A stretch of 64,000 nt of DNA from assembly GCA_021775355.1 (NCBI GenBank), contig JAJFHZ010000008.1, forward strand, positions 1-64,000, in the 5' to 3' direction. The notes under the pieces are model-generated. The model ran no database searches and was not told the DNA's origin. It saw only the letters and a list, made by a program, of their open reading frames with translations. Shown here piece by piece: positions 53,710 to 63,133 of the stretch (the stretch's first letter is position 1; each line of letters starts with the position of its first letter). This DNA is from Amylibacter sp. GTDB lineage: Bacteria; Pseudomonadota; Alphaproteobacteria; Rhodobacterales; Rhodobacteraceae. Both the position numbers and the translations under genes were made by a program.

Positions 53710-56013
53710 TTACTCAAACAGCCCTTTCAAAAGGTCGCCAACTTCGTCTTTCACTTTATCTTCCACCTTCTGTTTTGCTTTGTCTTCAAGTGAAGGGGTG
53801 TCGCCTTGTTCATCCGCCTGAAGTTTTAACTTTTCGGCAAGTGCGGCTTTAGCTTTTTCCTCAAGTGCCGCTTTTTCCTCTTCCAATTGCCCATCCAACA
53901 ACAGATCGACCAGGCCCTTCAGATCAGGCCGAAATTTCAAGTTGCTCCAATGGCCCGTAATATCGACAGGCACCGAAAATTTCGCGTCTTCCGACAGGCT
54001 TGACGGTGTCACTGTGTAGTTCATATTCTGCTCACCCACATTGATTTGCCCCTTGCCCTCTGCCTTGAACAGCGGGCTCACCAGCAACATATCAATATTT
54101 TGCAACACACCGTCCTTCATCTTGAATGTCCCGGTCAGGCTGGAAAATTCCGTGGCCCCTTCAAAGCCGCCAAAAGCCTGTTTCAGATTGCGCATCATGG
54201 CGGCCAGATCAATACCTTTGAAACTGCCATTATTAATCCGCAGCGTACCGTCGCCGGACAGACTGTGCATGATCTGATACATGCTGCCCCCCGTACCGGA
54301 CATTTTCAGCGTGGTATTGCCTGAGCCGGTTAGACGGTGCAAATCCAAAAGCCGCCCCAAAAGCGGTTCAAGTTGTACACCTGTCGCGGCAATGTCGGAA
54401 TTGAATGTGACAGCATTGCCACCCGTAAAGCTGACAACCCCCTTGATAACACCCTGATAGGCACGCACTTCACGTAAAGTCAGCTGCAATGCACCACCAC
54501 GCAAACGGGCCTTAACATCCGTACGGCCCAGTTGGCTGACGCCAAGATCAACCGATCTTGCCACAAGATTCACATCCGCATTGATTGCATCCAACCCGGT
54601 GATCCTAATAGGATCTTTACTCCAGCCACCAGAGCTGCTGGAACCACCTGAATTTGCAGAACCACCCGTTTCACCCTTATCGGATGCAAACGCCGAGAAG
54701 TCCAAGTCCCCTGCAGTCAGGTTCGCTGCAATATACGGCAGGTCGTCAAAAGCCAACTCGGCCTCCCCCTTAAAAACATTCTGATCCAATGCAAAGGTCG
54801 CTTTTGAAAGCGTATTTTTTCCGTCGCGCACTCGCACAACACCCTTTACCTTTGCAGTTTGCCCGGTACCTTCCGGAAAGCCCACCTTTTGCCCCACAGC
54901 TTTTAGGGTAGCAGGCAGATTACTGGCGTTAAAATCAATCGCGCCATCCGCATTACCGGTTTTTCCGTTTACCAAGCCAACCCATTCAAAATTAAATGCA
55001 TCACGCCCGGTAACGTTCAATGTCGCATCAACACGTAGGGTTTCAACCCAGTTTTCCGGCCCCGTCACCTCAAACTGCGCATCAATCGGCAGACCGTTCA
55101 TTGTTACCGCGCCATCCCCCGCCAGATTGATCCCGGCATCCGATACCATAATCGTCCCTTTGGACGACAAGTTTGAAACACCCTTTAACGCATCGGGCAA
55201 TTCAGCCCCAATTATATCCCTAAGTGCAACCATATCGGGCAATGAAAAACTATATTGCCCATTGACCAGCGGCGCGGCACCGGTTGCCATCATTGTCTGT
55301 CCGTTCAGACTGGCCTGTAGTTTGCCCATGGAAACAGAGCCGGCCAGATTGGTTACTTGTCCACCCAACAGCTTGCCCAGATCAGCAACTGATAAATCAA
55401 TATTCGCTTTGCGTTCGTTCCAGATCGCAGAGCCATTGACCGCTGCTGCTGCCGATTTTGGCAAAGCAAAATCCGCATTGATCTCTTTGATCACGATATT
55501 TTGCTGGGTTGTGGCATCTTTGAACGTCACCAACCCGTCAGAAATCGTACCCTTGTCCAGTGTCACACCACCTGTACTTGCCGTATTTTCAGAACCAGAG
55601 TTAGCATTCGAGCTATCCACATCACTTGCACCTGACAACTCCCAGTTCGCAATCCCGTCCGCACGCCGTTCCAGATGGATTACGGGCGTATCCAGCAGCA
55701 ACCGCTTAATCTCTAGATCACCACCCAAAAGGACCGACAATCCAACCCCGACAGATGCCCCTTGCGCACTGACCATATAAGGCTCTGCAGCCCAGTCAGC
55801 GTTCGAAATCGTCAAAGGTCCGGTTTTGACCCCCAACACAGGATAAATCGTTGGACGAAACGAGCCGGACAAGGTCAACGTGCGCCCTGTAGCTTTTTCC
55901 ATCTCGGCCGAGGCCAGTTCACCGATTTTTTCCGCGGGCAATAAGAATATCAATCCTATAGCCGCCACGACCAAAATCACCAAAACTGTCAATATCCGCA
56001 TAATCCAGCGCAT
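53710..56013 (-). CDS. AsmA family envelope protein
   Basis: A 767-aa protein with one N-terminal membrane helix (IMRILTVLVILVVAAIGLIFLL, ~4-25) and a large periplasmic region. GRTLTLSGSFRPTIYPVLGVKTGPLTISNADW (~44-75, in two parts) is the AsmA N-terminal signature and the C-terminal AsmA_2 region contains SGNTTLKMSGTGGSMYQIMHSLSGDGTLRINNGSFKGIDLAAM. A charged coiled tail ends it. Such proteins help move phospholipid between membranes. It is convergent with the SDR gene. Confidence 0.92.
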   Translation of the reverse strand: MRWIMRILTVLVILVVAAIGLIFLLPAEKIGELASAEMEKATGRTLTLSGSFRPTIYPVLGVKTGPLTISNADWAAEPYMVSAQGASVGVGLSVLLGGDLEIKRLLLDTPVIHLERRADGIANWELSGASDVDSSNANSGSENTASTGGVTLDKGTISDGLVTFKDATTQQNIVIKEINADFALPKSAAAAVNGSAIWNERKANIDLSVADLGKLLGGQVTNLAGSVSMGKLQASLNGQTMMATGAAPLVNGQYSFSLPDMVALRDIIGAELPDALKGVSNLSSKGTIMVSDAGINLAGDGAVTMNGLPIDAQFEVTGPENWVETLRVDATLNVTGRDAFNFEWVGLVNGKTGNADGAIDFNASNLPATLKAVGQKVGFPEGTGQTAKVKGVVRVRDGKNTLSKATFALDQNVFKGEAELAFDDLPYIAANLTAGDLDFSAFASDKGETGGSANSGGSSSSGGWSKDPIRITGLDAINADVNLVARSVDLGVSQLGRTDVKARLRGGALQLTLREVRAYQGVIKGVVSFTGGNAVTFNSDIAATGVQLEPLLGRLLDLHRLTGSGNTTLKMSGTGGSMYQIMHSLSGDGTLRINNGSFKGIDLAAMMRNLKQAFGGFEGATEFSSLTGTFKMKDGVLQNIDMLLVSPLFKAEGKGQINVGEQNMNYTVTPSSLSEDAKFSVPVDITGHWSNLKFRPDLKGLVDLLLDGQLEEEKAALEEKAKAALAEKLKLQADEQGDTPSLEDKAKQKVEDKVKDEVGDLLKGLFE

Positions 56014-56150
56014 AACGTGCCTCCACTTATTTTCTATTATGATACCATGTAGGTATACACGTGCCTATTCACAATCTGGTGGATAAAAATATTCTGGCTA
56101 CTCCGCCTTTTGTCAGGTTATCCTGAACCCTCCAAATCCACAGGCCACAC

Positions 56151-56948
56151 ATGACCCAAACCTTGCAAACCGAAATCCAAAACAACATTGCCACAGTTAC
56201 CCTGAACCGCCCTGCCAAGAAAAATGCCATGTCGTTTGAAATGATGGCAGAACTGGTTGAAACGGGGAAAACACTTGCCGCTATAAAAGACTTGCGGGCC
56301 GTTATCCTGACAGGCAGTGACAACTGCTTTTGCGCAGGCATTGATCTGGAAAGCTTGATGAGCATCGCACCGCGTATGGACGAAGTGCGCAATAAAATCC
56401 TGAACCCGCCAAACGGTGAGGCCGCCAACGAATTTCAGGCCCCCGCCACTATCTGGTCAACTTTACCTGTCCCCGTTATCGCCGCTCTTGAAGGCGTAGC
56501 ATATGGGGCAGGTGCGCAACTTGCCTTGGGGGCCGATTTTCGCATCGCATCGCCTGACACCAAACTATCGATCATGGAAGCAAAATGGGGCCTGATCCCC
56601 GATATGGGCATAAGCCAATCCCTGCCCAAACTGATGCGCGCCGATGCAGCCCTTGATCTGATTATGACGGGTCGCATACTGGAAGCATCCGAGGCCCAAA
56701 CCCTTGGCTTGATCTCCCGCATCGCGGATGATCCGCTGGCCGAGGCTATTGCACTGGCACAAAGTCTGATCACGAAATCACCCGATGCGTTATCGGCCGC
56801 CAAAAAGCTGGTGAACGGCACATGGGGGTGCGGTGAAACGGGCCTGAAACTGGAAGCGGAACTGCAAGCAGCCATCATCGGCCAGCCCAATCAGATAGAA
56901 ATGGTAATGTCAGTGATGCAAAAACGCACGCCAAAGTTTATAAATTGA
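56151..56948 (+). CDS. Crotonase family enoyl-CoA hydratase/isomerase
   Basis: A 265-aa protein. NRPAKKNAMSFEMMAEL (~20-36) opens the fold, GSDNCFCAGIDLESL (~60-74) and ALEGVAYGAGAQLALGADFRIAS (~115-137) form the oxyanion hole, and IMEAKWGLIPDMGIS gives the usual glutamate-region. Only one of the two hydratase glutamates is evident, so it may be an isomerase or another crotonase activity. It stands alone and is divergent from AsmA. Confidence 0.88.
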   Translation: MTQTLQTEIQNNIATVTLNRPAKKNAMSFEMMAELVETGKTLAAIKDLRAVILTGSDNCFCAGIDLESLMSIAPRMDEVRNKILNPPNGEAANEFQAPATIWSTLPVPVIAALEGVAYGAGAQLALGADFRIASPDTKLSIMEAKWGLIPDMGISQSLPKLMRADAALDLIMTGRILEASEAQTLGLISRIADDPLAEAIALAQSLITKSPDALSAAKKLVNGTWGCGETGLKLEAELQAAIIGQPNQIEMVMSVMQKRTPKFIN

Positions 56949-57026
56949 TCAGACAATCACCATATTGAATGCAAAGCTTGGCAACCATTTAGACTTTGGG
57001 TAACCTTTTACATGAAGGATACTTAC

Positions 57027-58262
57027 ATGATTCAGTTTTTCTTTAAAATCATTCGTACACTTGCGATTTATGCAGTGTTTATTGCACCACAACAAGCAAA
57101 TGCGCAGACTTGGGTATATGCACCTCCGGAAACCGGCCAATCCACGGATGGCTGGCACGGAGCCCGCATAGCAAATGATAATATGTACATAAGCATGATC
57201 TTCAGGCCTGACACCGATCAATGGGTGGTCGTCTTTAGTGTCCCGGTCAATAGTTCCTTGAGTACGATAAAATCGCGCATCGGAAAATCCGATGGCACGG
57301 AAATACAACTGACCTTGTCGCCGGATAAATACATGGTCAAATACATGGAATCCATAGAGTTAACCCAAATCGGATTTGTCATTAACAAGGGCGACATAGA
57401 AAAAATACAGGCCTCAAATTATTGGATACTGGAAGCCGCAGGAAAACAATACAGGTTTCCCTTGACGGGATCCCGCGCAGCTCTTGATCAAGCTATGTTG
57501 GCAATTTCAAACGATGCGCTCAAGGCCGCCGAACTTGACGACGCCAACCACGCGGCCGCGCAGGCCATCTCTGATTGTGACCAGCAAGCTGGCCACCCGT
57601 GGGACAGCCAAAGCAGTGCATCAGGCCGTGCTTGGGCGGATATCGATGGACAGATCGCTGTGTCTTCTTGCGAGTCTGCCATGTCAGACCCAAATCCCTC
57701 ACCGCGCATGATGTTCCAGTTGGCACGTTCGTATGACAAAGTCGGTGATGCGCGCTCATTTGCACTGATGAAAGAAGCCGCATGGGAAGAGGATTATGCG
57801 GCAGCCTTCAACCATTTGGGTATTTTCTACCGCGATGGCGAATATACTGCAGAAAATCTGGACCGTGCAGCCAGAGCATTTAAAAGAGGCTATGAATTGG
57901 GCAATGTACCATCTTGCCACAGTCTGGCGATCATGCGCAGGGATGCCGCAAACGCCGCATCGGAACTTGCAGCTTCCCAAACGTTGCTAAGGGAATGTGC
58001 CGATAGGGGCTATCCGCTTTCAATGCTGGAATACGGCAAAATGGTCATGGACGGTGAAGTCGTCGGCACGGCACAAAGTCAGGCACAATCCTATCTGGAA
58101 CTGGCCTCTGACGCAGGCAAAAGCGAAGCCAGTTATGAACTGGCCACCATGTTTCGTGATGGTATCGGTATCTCGGCATCCCCACAATCCTACCTGCATT
58201 ACCTGCGTATCGCTGCCAAACAGGGGAATGAAGCGGCAAAATCCGAACTTGGGCTGGACTGA
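57027..58262 (+). CDS. Secreted Sel1-repeat protein
   Basis: A 411-aa protein with a signal peptide (IQFFFKIIRTLAIYAVFIA, cut after QANA). Residues ~30-160 are a beta-rich region of unknown type, and ~165-411 hold Sel1/TPR-like repeats such as AAAFNHLGIFYRDGEY, ARAFKRGYELGNVPSCHSLA, and MLEYGKMVMDGEV, ASYELATMFRDGIGI. It probably acts as a periplasmic or secreted scaffold. The start at 57027 has AAGGA upstream; an ATG at 57012 lacks one. Confidence 0.8.
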   Translation: MIQFFFKIIRTLAIYAVFIAPQQANAQTWVYAPPETGQSTDGWHGARIANDNMYISMIFRPDTDQWVVVFSVPVNSSLSTIKSRIGKSDGTEIQLTLSPDKYMVKYMESIELTQIGFVINKGDIEKIQASNYWILEAAGKQYRFPLTGSRAALDQAMLAISNDALKAAELDDANHAAAQAISDCDQQAGHPWDSQSSASGRAWADIDGQIAVSSCESAMSDPNPSPRMMFQLARSYDKVGDARSFALMKEAAWEEDYAAAFNHLGIFYRDGEYTAENLDRAARAFKRGYELGNVPSCHSLAIMRRDAANAASELAASQTLLRECADRGYPLSMLEYGKMVMDGEVVGTAQSQAQSYLELASDAGKSEASYELATMFRDGIGISASPQSYLHYLRIAAKQGNEAAKSELGLD

Positions 58263-58300
58263 TAACACACATTTTCCAAGCTCTCACTACGTGCCTAAAT

Positions 58301-59002
58301 TCAACTAGAGACTTGCTTTCCTTCAACGGCAAAAGGGCTTAGCCCAAGCCAACTTTGCATGTTGGCAGCAATATCGGCATCACCGTGAATAAACATCCGA
58401 TCATCATCCAATGCACGCGCAACAGTCTCTAATCCCATCCATATAGCGGTGATTGTGCGCAGATCAACTTTGACGTATAAATCCACATCAAAACCCGGAT
58501 CAACCGAACATAAATCAACGCCGTCTTTGGGATCACTGATGATCCAGTATTTTTTATACGGCACCTGATCTTCCCCAAGCATAAACTGAATGGTCAGCTT
58601 GCGTTTAGGCAACTTCAACACCCGCAAATTCCGCCGCATGTCCCACATCAACAGGTTGGGATCTGTGTTATTCAAACTCGATACCGCCTCTACCCAGCGC
58701 TGCCCCCAAACCCCGATTGCCATGATCACAGGTTTCAACTCTTCACCGGCCTGCGTCAGGATATAGTCATAAATCACAGGGCGTTTTTGCACCAAACGGC
58801 GCGCTATTACCCCTTGAACCTCCAGTTCTTTCAAACGCTTAGACAACAATGCCGGTGACATGCGCGGCACCCCCCGCCGCAGATCATTAAATCGTGTCGA
58901 TCCCGCACATAACTCGCGCAGCAAAACTATTGTCCAGCGGCTGCCCAGAATTTCCGCCGCCATCGCAACAGGGCAAAATTGGTGATATGTAGATGTTGTC
59001 AT
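58301..59002 (-). CDS. HxlR-type regulator fused to an SCP2-like domain
   Basis: A 233-aa protein, about twice the length of usual HxlR regulators. Residues ~8-100 are the winged helix: CPVAMAAEILGSRWTIVLLRELCAGSTRFNDLRRGVPRMSPALLSKRLKELE in parts. Residues ~125-225 (VDLYVKVDLRTITAIWMGLETVARAL, MFIHGDADIAANMQSWLG) look like an SCP2/sterol-transfer domain that could bind a hydrophobic ligand. It is divergent from a DUF4242 gene. Confidence 0.85.
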   Translation of the reverse strand: MTTSTYHQFCPVAMAAEILGSRWTIVLLRELCAGSTRFNDLRRGVPRMSPALLSKRLKELEVQGVIARRLVQKRPVIYDYILTQAGEELKPVIMAIGVWGQRWVEAVSSLNNTDPNLLMWDMRRNLRVLKLPKRKLTIQFMLGEDQVPYKKYWIISDPKDGVDLCSVDPGFDVDLYVKVDLRTITAIWMGLETVARALDDDRMFIHGDADIAANMQSWLGLSPFAVEGKQVSS

Positions 59003-59143
59003 GATACTTCCCCCAATTAAGCTTACGCAACGTTAAACGCGAATACCAGTACAGAAACTGTACTAGGCAAGTACAGTTTCAGAACCAGACAACACCCATA
59101 CGCCCTGCTAGTTTTGTTCAATCAACTTAGAAAGGACAAAACA

Positions 59144-59416
59144 ATGCACAGATATGTAATAGAACGCGACATTCCCGATATCGGCGCGATGAGTTCGGAT
59201 GAACTTAGTGGTGCTGCCAACACCTCGAACAACGCATTGGCGGAACTGGCCCCAAAAGTGCAATGGGAACATTCCTATGTCGCCGACAACAAAACATTTT
59301 GCATCTATCTGGCGGAAGATGAGACAGCGATTACCGACCACGCCGAACTGTCCGGATTTCCCGCCAGTAAAATCACCCGTATCAACGGTATGATCGACCC
59401 TACCACGGCCAAATAA
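59144..59416 (+). CDS. DUF4242 family protein
   Basis: A 90-aa protein. [16 protein letters not shown] starts it and [39 protein letters not shown] follows in pieces, matching DUF4242, a small alpha/beta barrel-type protein reported as nickel-binding. GAAAGGAC precedes the ATG at 59144. It is divergent from the HxlR-SCP2 gene and is its likely target. Confidence 0.85.
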   Translation: MHRYVIERDIPDIGAMSSDELSGAANTSNNALAELAPKVQWEHSYVADNKTFCIYLAEDETAITDHAELSGFPASKITRINGMIDPTTAK

Positions 59417-59457
59417 CTGCCGTTTGCATACCCCGCCTAAATCGCTATATGCGGGGT

Positions 59458-60831
59458 ATGACCCAGAACCCGCCATCCCTGCGCCCCGACCTTGCGCCCC
59501 GCGCACGCATCTCTGAACCAACACGTGAAGGCCAGCCGCAAATCGGCATGGTCAGCCTTGGCTGCCCCAAAGCATTGGTCGACAGTGAACGCATCCTGAC
59601 GCGCCTGCGCGCCGAAGGTTACGCGATCAGCCCCGACTATGCAGGTGCCGATGCGGTGATCGTCAACACTTGCGGTTTTTTGGACAGTGCCAAGGCGGAA
59701 AGTCTTGATGCCATAGGCGAGGCCCTATCTGAGAATGGCAAGGTTATCGTCACCGGCTGTCTGGGCGCCGAGCCTGATTATATCCGCGAACACCACCCCA
59801 ACATTCTGGCCGTTACAGGGCCACAACAATACGAACATGTGCTGGACGCGGTGCATAAATCAGTTCCGCCCAGCCCCGACCCGTTCATTGATCTGTTGCC
59901 CGCAACAGGCGTATCACTGACACCGCGCCATTACAGCTATCTGAAAATATCCGAAGGCTGCAATCATAAATGCAAATTTTGCATCATCCCCGATATGCGC
60001 GGCCGCTTGGCCAGCCGCCCTGCCCACGCGATTATCCGAGAGGCCACAAAGCTGGTCGATGCAGGCGTCAAGGAACTGCTGGTGATCAGCCAAGATACTT
60101 CTGCCTACGGGCTGGATATCAAACACAAGGTTGATCGTGATCACCGCGCCCATATCACAGACCTCGCCCGTGATCTGGGCCAATTGGGCGCATGGGTGCG
60201 GCTGCATTACGTCTATCCCTACCCGTTCGTGCGCGATCTGATCCCCATCATGGCCGACCCGAACAACGGCGTGCTGCCCTATCTGGATATCCCGTTCCAA
60301 CACTCGCATCCTGACGTGCTGAAACGTATGGCGCGGCCTGCGAAATCTGCGAATACTCTGGCGGAAATCGCGGCGTGGCGTAGCATCTGCCCTGACATCA
60401 CCCTGCGGTCCACCTTTATCGTCGGATTTCCGGGTGAGACTGAAGCCGAGTTTCAGCACCTTTTGGACTGGATGGGTGAAGCGCAGCTGGATCGCGTCGG
60501 TTGCTTCCAATATGAAAACGTCGCAGGCGCCCGCAGTAATGCCCTGCCGGATCATGTTCCTGATGAAGTGAAACAGGATCGCTGGAACCGTTTCATGGAA
60601 AAAGCGCAGGCGATTTCGGCGGCAAAACTGGAAGCTAAAATCGGACAACGGCTGGACGTCATCGTGGATGAAATCGATGCGGATGGGGCCACTTGCCGGA
60701 CACAGGCGGATGCCCCTGAAATCGACGGGAACCTGTTTATCGATGAAGGGTTCGAAGGATTGAAAGTTGGGGATATCGTCAGCGTTGAGGTTGATGAGGC
60801 AAGTGAATATGATTTGTGGGGCCGGCTTTAA
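59458..60831 (+). CDS. rimO: Ribosomal protein S12 methylthiotransferase RimO
   Basis: A 457-aa radical-SAM enzyme that methylthiolates Asp of S12. [17 protein letters not shown] begins the MTTase domain with its cluster Cys residues, [14 protein letters not shown] follows, and [14 protein letters not shown] (~167-180) is the radical-SAM CxxxCxxC. A TRAM domain ends it (~390-457) with SEYDLWGRL at the very C-terminus. ATG at 59458 is used; 59449 is another ATG with similar weak support. A second copy of the tail appears at 61443-61502. Confidence 0.95.
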   Translation: MTQNPPSLRPDLAPRARISEPTREGQPQIGMVSLGCPKALVDSERILTRLRAEGYAISPDYAGADAVIVNTCGFLDSAKAESLDAIGEALSENGKVIVTGCLGAEPDYIREHHPNILAVTGPQQYEHVLDAVHKSVPPSPDPFIDLLPATGVSLTPRHYSYLKISEGCNHKCKFCIIPDMRGRLASRPAHAIIREATKLVDAGVKELLVISQDTSAYGLDIKHKVDRDHRAHITDLARDLGQLGAWVRLHYVYPYPFVRDLIPIMADPNNGVLPYLDIPFQHSHPDVLKRMARPAKSANTLAEIAAWRSICPDITLRSTFIVGFPGETEAEFQHLLDWMGEAQLDRVGCFQYENVAGARSNALPDHVPDEVKQDRWNRFMEKAQAISAAKLEAKIGQRLDVIVDEIDADGATCRTQADAPEIDGNLFIDEGFEGLKVGDIVSVEVDEASEYDLWGRL

Positions 60832-61048
60832 AACGGCGCATGTCCCGGATAGGACATTCCATTAAGCTTTTGATATACTTTAATATATCATGATATCATC
60901 GTGAATGGGATAGACGAAAAGCTGTTATTGATGCGGGGCCTGAACCGCCAAAAACCGCGCAATTTGCATCTTGGCCCCTAATCGGTTAGGCATCGCACTC
61001 ACCGAAGGCATACCGCTTTCACAGACCCACTTATGCCCGGAGCATCCA

Positions 61049-61441
61049 TTGCCAACTACAACCCTAGACCCGATCGACCATTTCGCAACAACCGCCCCCA
61101 CATTCGGCGGCCGCCTACAGGCCGCGCGCAATGCCAAAGGCCTGACCATCGCCAGATTGGGTGAAAAACTGGGCGTCGAAGCCGCCAAAATCGAAATCTG
61201 GGAAAACGACGCCGACACACCCCGCGCAAATCGTATTCCGATGCTGGCGGGCCTGTTGAACGTGTCTATCATCTGGCTGATGACGGGCGAAAGCAATGGG
61301 ACCACCCATATCGCCGAAACCCACGCACGCCCCACCATCATAAACGACACGCTGGGCGAAATTGCCCAACTGAAAACAACCCTGCTGGACGCCCACGCCA
61401 AGCTGGAAAGCCTGGAACAAAGACTGCAAGCGGAGAGCTGA
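61049..61441 (+). CDS. XRE-type helix-turn-helix regulator
   Basis: About 130 aa from a TTG start at 61049, which has GGAG seven bases upstream; longer in-frame starts exist at 60971. FGGRLQAARNAKGLTIARLGEKLGVEAAKIEIWENDADTPRANRIPMLAGLLNVSIIWLM is in register with the Cro/CI HTH followed by a C-terminal coiled region (LKTTLLDAHAKLESLEQRL). It lies between rimO and a duplicate of the rimO tail. Target genes unknown. Confidence 0.75.
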   Translation: MPTTTLDPIDHFATTAPTFGGRLQAARNAKGLTIARLGEKLGVEAAKIEIWENDADTPRANRIPMLAGLLNVSIIWLMTGESNGTTHIAETHARPTIINDTLGEIAQLKTTLLDAHAKLESLEQRLQAES

Positions 61442-61442
61442 A

Positions 61443-61502
61443 TGTAAGCTGGCGGTTGAATTGGTTGGGTTGGGTGAGTATGATTTGTATGGTAAGGCTT
61501 AA
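61443..61502 (+). pseudogene. Stray rimO-like 3' end
   Basis: In frame this segment reads KLAVELVGLGEYDLYGKA then stop, parallel to the RimO C-terminus [15 protein letters not shown]. At DNA level 61474-61502 and the rimO end 60803-60831 match at 21 of 29 positions. It has no start codon or upstream rimO body. It may be a leftover of a displaced rimO allele after an insertion. Confidence 0.5.
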
Positions 61503-62275
61503 ATGAATTCTAAACAGGTATAAGTCAGATTCATCTCAATATTTGTGCTAATACTCTCTCTTACTTCTTGCTCGCCAAACCAAATGTCATCGGAAAGTTC
61601 TACTGTCTTGCAATTAGGATTATTCTTACTTTTTGATTCTGCTGGCAATTCATCAAAGCGTTTTAAGAATGCTGAGTAAGGAGCGCTCTTACTTTTCTTA
61701 CTCCAAATAACCATTCCTTCTTCAGAAACAATAAACATTGATGGCTTTTTTGTAAGTTCTTGAAACCTTAAGCCACATGATTGCAATGATGTCCCAAAAT
61801 AATATGCCATTTCCGACAAACAATCGGCATTCCAACTACTCTTGTCAAAATCTCTCATTTTATTTGATGGCATCAATAGGCTGGCCGCAAAGACATTTGC
61901 TTCTGTTTCTATGCCACCGCTATAAAAATCACTTAATTCAGAACGTGTACATTCAAATTCTTCCTGTAGTTTTCTATGGCAAAAGAAATGTCCAATTTCA
62001 TGAGCAAGTGTAAACCGTTCCCTTCGACTGTTTTCAATTTTGGAATTTACACCAATTAACCATTCGTCTTTCCCAGTTTCCTTTTTCTTCAGAAAACCTT
62101 CAACACTATCAAATGGCCTTCTTTGATAATCGATCTTTGCACCATACCCAGAAGAATTTACCGCCCCTTCGATTAACGCCTCTAAATCCATTGGGTAAGT
62201 GTCTTCCCCATGTTGTTGCCATAGAGTGGACAGTCTAATTGCTTCTTTTTGTGGGCTATTTTTTTTGGGGATCAA
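61499..62275 (-). CDS. ImmA/IrrE-type metallopeptidase
   Basis: A 258-aa protein. ERFTLAHEIGHFFCH (~90-104) is the zinc HExxH, and GGIETEANVFAASLLMPSNKM (~125-145) gives the third ligand Glu and the family's E-x-x-A-N-x-F-A. The remaining part is unassigned. Such proteases cut partner XRE repressors, as ImmA does in ICEBs1. The start overlaps the XRE gene upstream by 20 bases, indicating one operon. Its stop lies exactly at the stray rimO tail. Confidence 0.88.
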   Translation of the reverse strand: MIPKKNSPQKEAIRLSTLWQQHGEDTYPMDLEALIEGAVNSSGYGAKIDYQRRPFDSVEGFLKKKETGKDEWLIGVNSKIENSRRERFTLAHEIGHFFCHRKLQEEFECTRSELSDFYSGGIETEANVFAASLLMPSNKMRDFDKSSWNADCLSEMAYYFGTSLQSCGLRFQELTKKPSMFIVSEEGMVIWSKKSKSAPYSAFLKRFDELPAESKSKNNPNCKTVELSDDIWFGEQEVRESISTNIEMNLTYTCLEFI

Positions 62276-62582
62276 GGCCTTTAACCATTCTCATAATTAC
62301 ATCTTTATCTTTTTCAGTTAAATTTTGAAATTTTCTAAAAAATGCTTTTTCTTCTTGAACCTCACTTGGTTTGCTCGACGCCTCACTAGCAAGATATTCA
62401 GGATCTTCTTCTATTGCATCTGCAATTTTAAATAACAAAATTGCAGAAGGCCTAGCACTCTCTTTATTTTCCATCTGCCAAATGTAGGCTTTTGTGGAGC
62501 CTACTATATCTGCAAGTTGTTCAAGAGTGAGACCTTTCGCAAGCCGAGCTTGTTTCAGTTTTTGGCCAAAAGTTTTTTTCAT
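62256..62582 (-). CDS. XRE-type repressor, partner of ImmA
   Basis: A 108-aa regulator with the HTH at ~6-60 (FGQKLKQARLAKGLTLEQLADIVGSTKAYIWQMENKESARPS). A short acidic linker and a helical C-terminus (EEKAFFRKFQNLTEKDKDVIMRMVKGL) are the likely interaction and cut region. It overlaps the ImmA gene by 20 bases. A palindromic site lies upstream, and DUF1508 is divergent. Confidence 0.88.
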   Translation of the reverse strand: MKKTFGQKLKQARLAKGLTLEQLADIVGSTKAYIWQMENKESARPSAILLFKIADAIEEDPEYLASEASSKPSEVQEEKAFFRKFQNLTEKDKDVIMRMVKGLDPQKK

Positions 62583-62638
62583 GAGTTCTACGCAATTTTT
62601 TTCGGTGATTTAAGTATTGCATATTTACTAACAAAAGT

Positions 62639-62660
62639 AAGTATAGTTTTTAGTATACTT
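62639..62660. promoter_or_regulatory. Palindromic operator of the XRE gene
   Basis: AAGTATA and TATACTT flank eight bases as a perfect inverted repeat, 57 bp before the XRE start. It probably serves autoregulation and possibly control of the divergent gene. Confidence 0.55.
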
Positions 62661-62673
62661 TTTTCGACCACCG

Positions 62674-62700
62674 TTGACAAGTATTTAGAATCAGTATAAA
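62674..62700 (+). promoter_or_regulatory. Putative sigma70 promoter of the DUF1508 gene
   Basis: A perfect -35 TTGACA at 62674-62679 and TATAAA at 62695-62700, but the spacer is only 15 bases, so the true -10 may lie a base or two further on. It points toward the gene at 62742. Confidence 0.45.
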
Positions 62701-62741
62701 CATATTGTTATAAATTAACTACACTCAGAAAGGAGGTATAA

Positions 62742-62927
62742 ATGATTTATCGTTTCGAAATTTTCAAAGGCACAAACTCCCAGTACTATTGGCGCTTCAA
62801 AGCACCAAACGGCGAGATAATGTGTCAATCTGAAGGCTACATTTCAAAACAATCTGCACAACACGCGATCAATGTTTTGAAGCAACAAGCATCTACTGCG
62901 CCAATTCATGACCTAGTAAATGCATAG
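62742..62927 (+). CDS. DUF1508 family small protein (YegP-like)
   Basis: A 61-aa protein. FEIFKGTNSQYYWRFKAPNGEIMCQSEGY is the DUF1508 repeat core (one unit), followed by SKQSAQHAINVLKQQ. E. coli YegP has two such units. AAAGGAGG precedes the ATG at ideal spacing. Its function is not established. Divergent from the XRE-ImmA pair. Confidence 0.88.
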   Translation: MIYRFEIFKGTNSQYYWRFKAPNGEIMCQSEGYISKQSAQHAINVLKQQASTAPIHDLVNA

Positions 62928-63040
62928 CATTCATATTTTAATTTTGCTCAATTGAGCCTCGCTGAATCCAATCTTGGGCTCAGCAACACAATGACAACAC
63001 TCCCAACCAACCCAGCGCCCTCCCGTAGGGGAAAGCTCTC

Positions 63041-63103
63041 GGGGATTGCAAACAATCCCCTGCCGCTTCAGCGGGATCGGGCGCGTCCGTGCTTTGCACG
63101 GAC
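63041..63103. other. Tract of three perfect hairpins
   Basis: GGGGATTG/CAATCCCC (63041-63060, loop 4), CCGC/GCGG (63063-63074, loop 4) and GTCCGTGC/GCACGGAC (63085-63103, loop 3) follow each other within 63 bp. No T run follows, so these are not simple terminators. The 206-bp gap 62928-63133 has no gene. It might be a REP-like or RNA element. Confidence 0.55.
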
Positions 63104-63133
63104 CGGTGTTTGGTGAGCGTGACATTCTACTTA

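Noticed and set aside
62931..63125. 64-codon frame over the triple hairpins
   Set aside because: No ribosome binding site or family; the sequence is better explained by the hairpins.
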